The position numbers were made by a program, and so were the translations under genes. From Vreelandella arcis (GTDB lineage Bacteria; Pseudomonadota; Gammaproteobacteria; Pseudomonadales; Halomonadaceae), in the NCBI RefSeq assembly GCF_900103865.1, contig NZ_FNII01000002.1, positions 186,001 to 250,000 on the forward strand: a stretch of DNA of 64,000 nt. Direction: 5' to 3'. Below, piece after piece: positions 62,509-64,000 of the stretch; positions within the stretch are counted from its first letter, which is position 1, and every line of letters begins with the position of its first letter. Below the pieces are notes generated by a model, which had not been told where the DNA came from, did not search any database, and worked only from the letters and a program-made list of their open reading frames with translations.

Positions 62509-63446
62509 TTTTCCGCTTTCCATTGGCGAATATTGTCAGCGGTTAAGCTGACAATATTTTGCCGTGCCTCTGGGGTAACCCAGGCGTTATGCGGCGTAAC
62601 AATTAAGTTGAGCGGCTCGTCCAACGCCGCGAGCAGCGGATGGCCATCCCGGGGTGGCTCATGAGGCAGTACATCCACGGCTAGGCCTCCGATTTGTTGG
62701 TCGCGCAACGCCGATAACGCGGCTTCTTCGTCGATAATCCCCCCGCGGGCGCAATTAATGAGCAGTAACGATGGCTTAGCCTTGGCCAGCCTTGCTGCGT
62801 TAATCAAATGATGGGTCGACTCATTCAGCGGGCAGTGAAGGCTAATGACGTCGGCTTGGGGCATTAATTCGTCTAGCGAGGGGCGATCATCCTTGGCTTC
62901 GTTACCCGGACGAGCCGCAAAGCTGATGTGCATACCCAGCGCTTCAGCCAAGCGTGCGACTTCCGAGCCCAGCTCGCCTTGACCGACCATCACTAAGTGT
63001 TTGCCTGCCAGCTGCAGCGTTGGGTAATGTTGCAAGCAAAAGAAATCACTTTGCTGCCATGCACCCGCTGTCAGGTCGCGCTGATAAAGAGGCAATCTGT
63101 TGGCGAGCGTCAGCATGAGCATCAGGGTGTGTTGCGAGACACTCGCGGTACCGTAAGCAGCGACGTTTTTGACCACAATATCTTGGTGCTTGGCTGCATC
63201 TAAATCAATATTGTTAAGCCCAGTGGCGAGCACGCAAATTAATTTAAGCGAAGGAAGCTGCTGGAGCGTCTCGGCATCTAAGACGACTTTATTTACAATC
63301 GCTATGTCGGCATTAGCCAGACGCTCCCGGGCTTGCTGCGTTGTACTTTGGCCAAAAACCTCGAGATGCGATACCACGCTGCGGATAGCCGCTAAATCAA
63401 TTTGTGGGCCGAGACTTTCGGCATCCAACATCACTGCATTAAGCAT
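62505..63446 (-). CDS. D-2-hydroxyacid dehydrogenase (NAD-dependent)
   Basis: 313 residues from ATG 63446, behind GGAG. NAD fold: MVGQGELGSEVARLAEALG. The catalytic Arg, Glu and His appear in INCARGGIIDEEAAL, VLPHEPP and VTPHNAWVTPEARQN. It reduces a 2-oxoacid (glycerate/hydroxypyruvate or lactate type); the substrate cannot be told. Upstream in-frame starts to 63503 would extend it by 19 residues without support. It converges on acyP and is divergent from fmdB. Confidence 0.9.
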   Translation of the reverse strand: MLNAVMLDAESLGPQIDLAAIRSVVSHLEVFGQSTTQQARERLANADIAIVNKVVLDAETLQQLPSLKLICVLATGLNNIDLDAAKHQDIVVKNVAAYGTASVSQHTLMLMLTLANRLPLYQRDLTAGAWQQSDFFCLQHYPTLQLAGKHLVMVGQGELGSEVARLAEALGMHISFAARPGNEAKDDRPSLDELMPQADVISLHCPLNESTHHLINAARLAKAKPSLLLINCARGGIIDEEAALSALRDQQIGGLAVDVLPHEPPRDGHPLLAALDEPLNLIVTPHNAWVTPEARQNIVSLTADNIRQWKAEN

Positions 63447-63628
63447 TTTTTTGATCTCCAAAACCCACTGGTGACGCATAGCCTTGCTCGGCAGGGGGCA
63501 CAAAAGGGTATAATAACTCGGCGTGAATAATCATCGCCTTGGAATTTATCCCGACGGGCCGCATATCGCAGCTTGGCAGCCTTGATGCTGCTGTATTGTC
63601 GGAGTTGAGCTTTTTAGGAGTCATCAAC

Positions 63629-63913
63629 ATGCCCATCTATGAATATGAGTGCAAGGCCTGCGGCCATCGCATGGATAAATTGCAAAAAATTAGCGCAGAG
63701 CCGCTGACGGACTGCCCCGCCTGTGAACGCGATAGCTTATCGCGCCTCGTATCGGCGGCGGGCTTTCGTTTAGCGGGCGGTGGCTGGTACGAAACAGATT
63801 TTAAAACCGGCAGCAAAAAGAATTTGGTTGCTGACGCGAAGGGCACGACTACAGAGACCAGCAGCCAAAAAGGCGACAGTCAAACGCCCAAGAAAAAAGA
63901 CACGGCGGCCTAG
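63629..63913 (+). CDS. FmdB-type zinc-ribbon protein
   Basis: 94 residues. Start MPIYEYECKACGHRMDKLQ, with the paired CxxC (CKAC ... CPAC) of the FmdB regulatory-protein family, then LVSAAGFRLAGGGWYETDFK and a Lys/Thr/Ser tail. FmdB was linked to formamidase regulation in Methylophilus; in gammaproteobacteria it is usually next to aspS, and its role is unclear. TAGGAG lies eight bases before ATG 63629, which is chosen over a longer frame from 63539. aspS starts 64 bases after the stop. Confidence 0.92.
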   Translation: MPIYEYECKACGHRMDKLQKISAEPLTDCPACERDSLSRLVSAAGFRLAGGGWYETDFKTGSKKNLVADAKGTTTETSSQKGDSQTPKKKDTAA

Positions 63914-63977
63914 CCGACGTTGTTAGGGTCGAAAGACCCATGATCCCTCTTTGCCACGAAACACAACAGGATGAAAC

Positions 63978-64000
63978 ATGCGCAGTCATTATTGCGGCCA
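63978..64000 (+). CDS. aspS: Aspartyl-tRNA synthetase, first codons (partial)
   Basis: ATG 63978 begins MRSHYCG, matching the start of bacterial AspS (E. coli MRTEYCG). CAGGATG precedes it. The gene runs out of the window after eight codons. The frequent fmdB-DUF502-aspS order is shortened here to fmdB-aspS. Confidence 0.8.

Noticed and set aside
1..64000. CRISPR arrays, insertion sequences, rRNA genes, prophage genes.
   Set aside because: No regular spaced repeats, transposase, rRNA or phage-like genes were seen in the window.

Overview
The window reads as chromosome of a gammaproteobacterium, most likely Halomonadaceae (Halomonas or a close relative). This is inferred from the gene families and their order: an aroA-cmk-rpsA block, an MvaT-type (not H-NS-type) nucleoid protein, pilA|pilBCD-coaE-yacG, ketone-body/polyhydroxybutyrate genes, a RegB/RegA-like pair and an AGCS amino-acid symporter. 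The species cannot be fixed from the sequence alone. Coding density is high. No insertion sequence, CRISPR array, rRNA or phage gene was seen. Four convergent gene pairs overlap at their stop codons.

Layout. 0-3.5 kb: end of aroA, cmk, rpsA with a strong terminator, then mvaT. 3.5-6.8 kb: an AraC-type regulator, a small unknown gene, and the leftward set coaE-yacG-tus, where tus encodes a Ter-binding (Tus-like) protein. 6.9-11.6 kb: type IV pilus genes pilD-pilC-pilB (leftward) and the pilin gene pilA (rightward). 11.6-13.2 kb: a CigR-like periplasmic protein, an inositol-monophosphatase-family gene and tRNA-Pro(GGG).

13.4-21.6 kb is the accessory-looking part and the main point of interest. 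It is a cyclic-di-GMP island holding an RsbRD_N-like/PAS/GGDEF protein, a leftward two-gene operon of a double-domain KaiC-like ATPase and a receiver-GAF-GGDEF-EAL protein joined by a GTGA overlap, a decayed GGDEF-EAL pseudogene, and a PilZ protein with a degenerate HD-GYP domain.

21.7-31 kb: a small acidic protein, ppnN, a LysR regulator and the glycine system (gcvP and gcvH leftward; an AGCS symporter and gcvT rightward). 31-38 kb: a lipoprotein with LysM and degenerate LytM domains, an acyltransferase, a LysR regulator divergent from scoAB, a DUF1338-like protein, grxA and a 3-hydroxybutyrate dehydrogenase. 37.5-42.5 kb: regA-regB-like redox two-component genes with an extra membrane protein, pyrC, mtnN and folD. 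42.6-43.2 kb: a tRNA cluster (Pro-TGG, Arg-TCT, two identical His-GTG). 43.3-46.7 kb: an ammonium-transporter-domain protein fused to PAS-PAS-GGDEF-EAL.

47-64 kb is mostly housekeeping: a D-amino-acid dehydrogenase-like gene, a YjfB-like small protein, prfC, tatD, ygfZ, a two-gene HMA-like/OsmC operon, uvrB, nei, a class I fumarase, cardiolipin synthase, a LysR regulator, a NadM/Nudix fusion, a YihY-family membrane protein, acylphosphatase, a D-2-hydroxyacid dehydrogenase, an fmdB-type zinc ribbon and the first codons of aspS.

Functional themes: second-messenger signalling (four intact c-di-GMP-related genes and one dead one), twitching pili that such signalling often controls, one-carbon and glycine metabolism (gcv, folD, ygfZ), and polyhydroxybutyrate/ketone-body use (scoAB, 3-hydroxybutyrate dehydrogenase).
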